Positions 5,884 through 6,323 of a stretch of 6,323 nt of DNA are shown piece after piece (within the stretch, counting starts at the first letter, position 1; each line of letters begins with the position of its first letter). The notes beneath the pieces were generated by a model. The model worked only from the letters and a program-made list of their open reading frames with translations, was not told the origin of the DNA and did not search any database. The position numbers and the translations under genes were made by a program. The DNA comes from Janthinobacterium lividum (lineage in GTDB: Bacteria > Pseudomonadota > Gammaproteobacteria > Burkholderiales > Burkholderiaceae_D), in the NCBI GenBank assembly GCA_945864765.1, contig CAMBDR010000277.1:1-6323 (forward strand), in the 5' to 3' direction.

Positions 5884-6002
5884 CCTCTATTCTGTGCAGC
5901 CTACGCCCCAATTGCCATGCCCCTTTTTTGGGGGTATCGGGCTACACATTTTTGGCTACCGGGTTTTGGCGTTAGATTGGGCATCCCCGGTATTGCCGTG
6001 AT
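5884..6002. repeat. Structured 119-bp spacer between antitoxin and toxin genes
   Basis: Most type II pairs overlap or nearly touch; here 119 bp intervene. The spacer is full of short symmetries. CCCC-T6-GGGG is at 5920-5933. GGCTAC is repeated directly at 5940-5945 and 5954-5959. CCAAT (5908-5912) and ATTGG (5976-5980) form the core of an interrupted inverted pair, extended outward to GCCCCAAT and ATTGGGC. ATTGCC recurs at 5911-5916 and 5992-5997. The composition (runs of C and G with TACC/GGTA) differs from the AT-rich genes on both sides. It looks like a small dispersed repeat element inserted into the operon, or a regulatory RNA structure. It has no long open frame. Confidence 0.5.
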
Positions 6003-6239
6003 TCATTCGTTCCCCTCCTTGGATCGATGGAATGCATCAATCGTTTCATTATCGATTCGATTTTCCTCCTCTTCAATTTTTCTTAGGAAAAAAGCATATG
6101 CCTCTGGTGTGATGATGACGGCCTGAAGTTTGGCATTCTCATCTACTATGCCAATATCTTCATGGGCTGGGTCTACTTCGTTAATCAAGTCTAACAGTTC
6201 TTTGCCCAAATCACTGTTAAAAATTGTTCGCATTGTCAT
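6003..6239 (-). CDS. Phd/YefM-like antitoxin
   Basis: From the ATG at 6239 the product has 78 residues. It begins MTMRTIF-NSDLGKELLDLINEV, like the N-terminal DNA-binding part of Phd/YefM antitoxins. The family's core strand and helix follow as LQAVIITPEAYAFFLRK at 38-54. The tail is charged (EEEENRIDNETID) and is expected to be disordered until it wraps the toxin. Such antitoxins neutralise the toxin and repress their own operon. A longer start at 6278 would add 13 polar residues (KFTTENNERDKK); the 6239 start is preferred because it matches family N-termini and has a GAGAGA stretch at suitable spacing, but the choice is not certain. It is the first gene of the minus-strand pair. Sequence divergence from classic Phd is considerable. 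Confidence 0.78.
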   Translation of the reverse strand: MTMRTIFNSDLGKELLDLINEVDPAHEDIGIVDENAKLQAVIITPEAYAFFLRKIEEEENRIDNETIDAFHRSKEGNE

Positions 6240-6278
6240 TTTTTTGTCTCTCTCATTGTTTTCTGTTGTAAATTTCAT

Positions 6279-6306
6279 TTGACAGCTCTTTGGTCTGTTT
6301 TATGCT
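6279..6306 (+). promoter_or_regulatory. Candidate plus-strand promoter facing out of the window
   Basis: A perfect -35 box TTGACA (6279-6284) is followed after 16 bp by TATGCT (6301-6306). It lies upstream of the antitoxin gene and points away from it, so it would drive a gene beyond the right edge. Confidence 0.35.
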
Positions 6307-6307
6307 G

Positions 6308-6313
6308 ATTGTA
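6308..6313 (-). promoter_or_regulatory. Candidate -10 box of the toxin-antitoxin operon
   Basis: On the minus strand TACAAT (6313-6308) matches five of six -10 bases and sits within TATACAAT. Its -35 box would fall at or just beyond the window edge. Transcription would start near 6301. Confidence 0.3.
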
Positions 6314-6323
6314 TAGCCATTGT

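Noticed and set aside
5920..5933. CCCC-T6-GGGG as a terminator
   Set aside because: The T-run is in the loop, not after the stem, and the stem is only four pairs.

Overview
The window looks like chromosomal DNA of a proteobacterium, most likely a betaproteobacterium or a related gammaproteobacterium. The main clue is a PEP-CTERM surface protein whose tail has the VPEP - hydrophobic helix - RRK layout common in beta- and gammaproteobacteria that make an exosortase. The assignment to a class is inference; no rRNA, tRNA or other taxonomic marker is present.

Left end (1-1429): the 3' part of a plus-strand gene for a P-loop NTPase. The Walker A region lies off the left edge; a Walker B-like strand, a sensor-1-like strand, a probable winged helix and an unassigned helical C-terminal domain are visible. 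It is followed in the same frame by about 155 bp that reads like the broken end of another protein.

Centre left (1463-3399): a tight two-gene plus-strand unit. First comes an L-glyceraldehyde 3-phosphate reductase (gpr/yghZ type aldo-keto reductase), then an exported DUF2785-family protein. Stop and start share one base (TAATG), which suggests translational coupling. A short noncoding stretch with three perfect 11-bp tandem repeats separates this unit from a convergent minus-strand gene for a ChaC-like gamma-glutamylcyclotransferase (3478-4029), which degrades glutathione.

Centre right (4030-5226): the ChaC gene and a plus-strand choice-of-anchor A / PEP-CTERM protein gene (4191-5147) diverge from a compact control region. 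An inverted repeat there supplies two outward-facing TTGCCA -35 boxes, each with a plausible -10 box. The PEP-CTERM gene has a good ribosome binding site, a signal peptide and a clear rho-independent terminator (5195-5226).

Right end (5227-6323): a minus-strand toxin-antitoxin locus. A Phd/YefM-like antitoxin comes first, then an unusually long structured spacer of about 119 bp, then a RelE/ParE-family toxin. A possible third small reading frame starts on the toxin stop codon (TAATG), and a 12-bp perfect inverted repeat lies at its start. A consensus-like plus-strand promoter faces out of the right edge.

The genes fall into separate functions: carbonyl detoxification, glutathione turnover, cell-surface or biofilm protein, and accessory stress/defence modules at both ends. 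No complete new system can be proven here. The best candidates for one are the truncated NTPase with its unassigned C-terminal domain and the unusual toxin-antitoxin locus.
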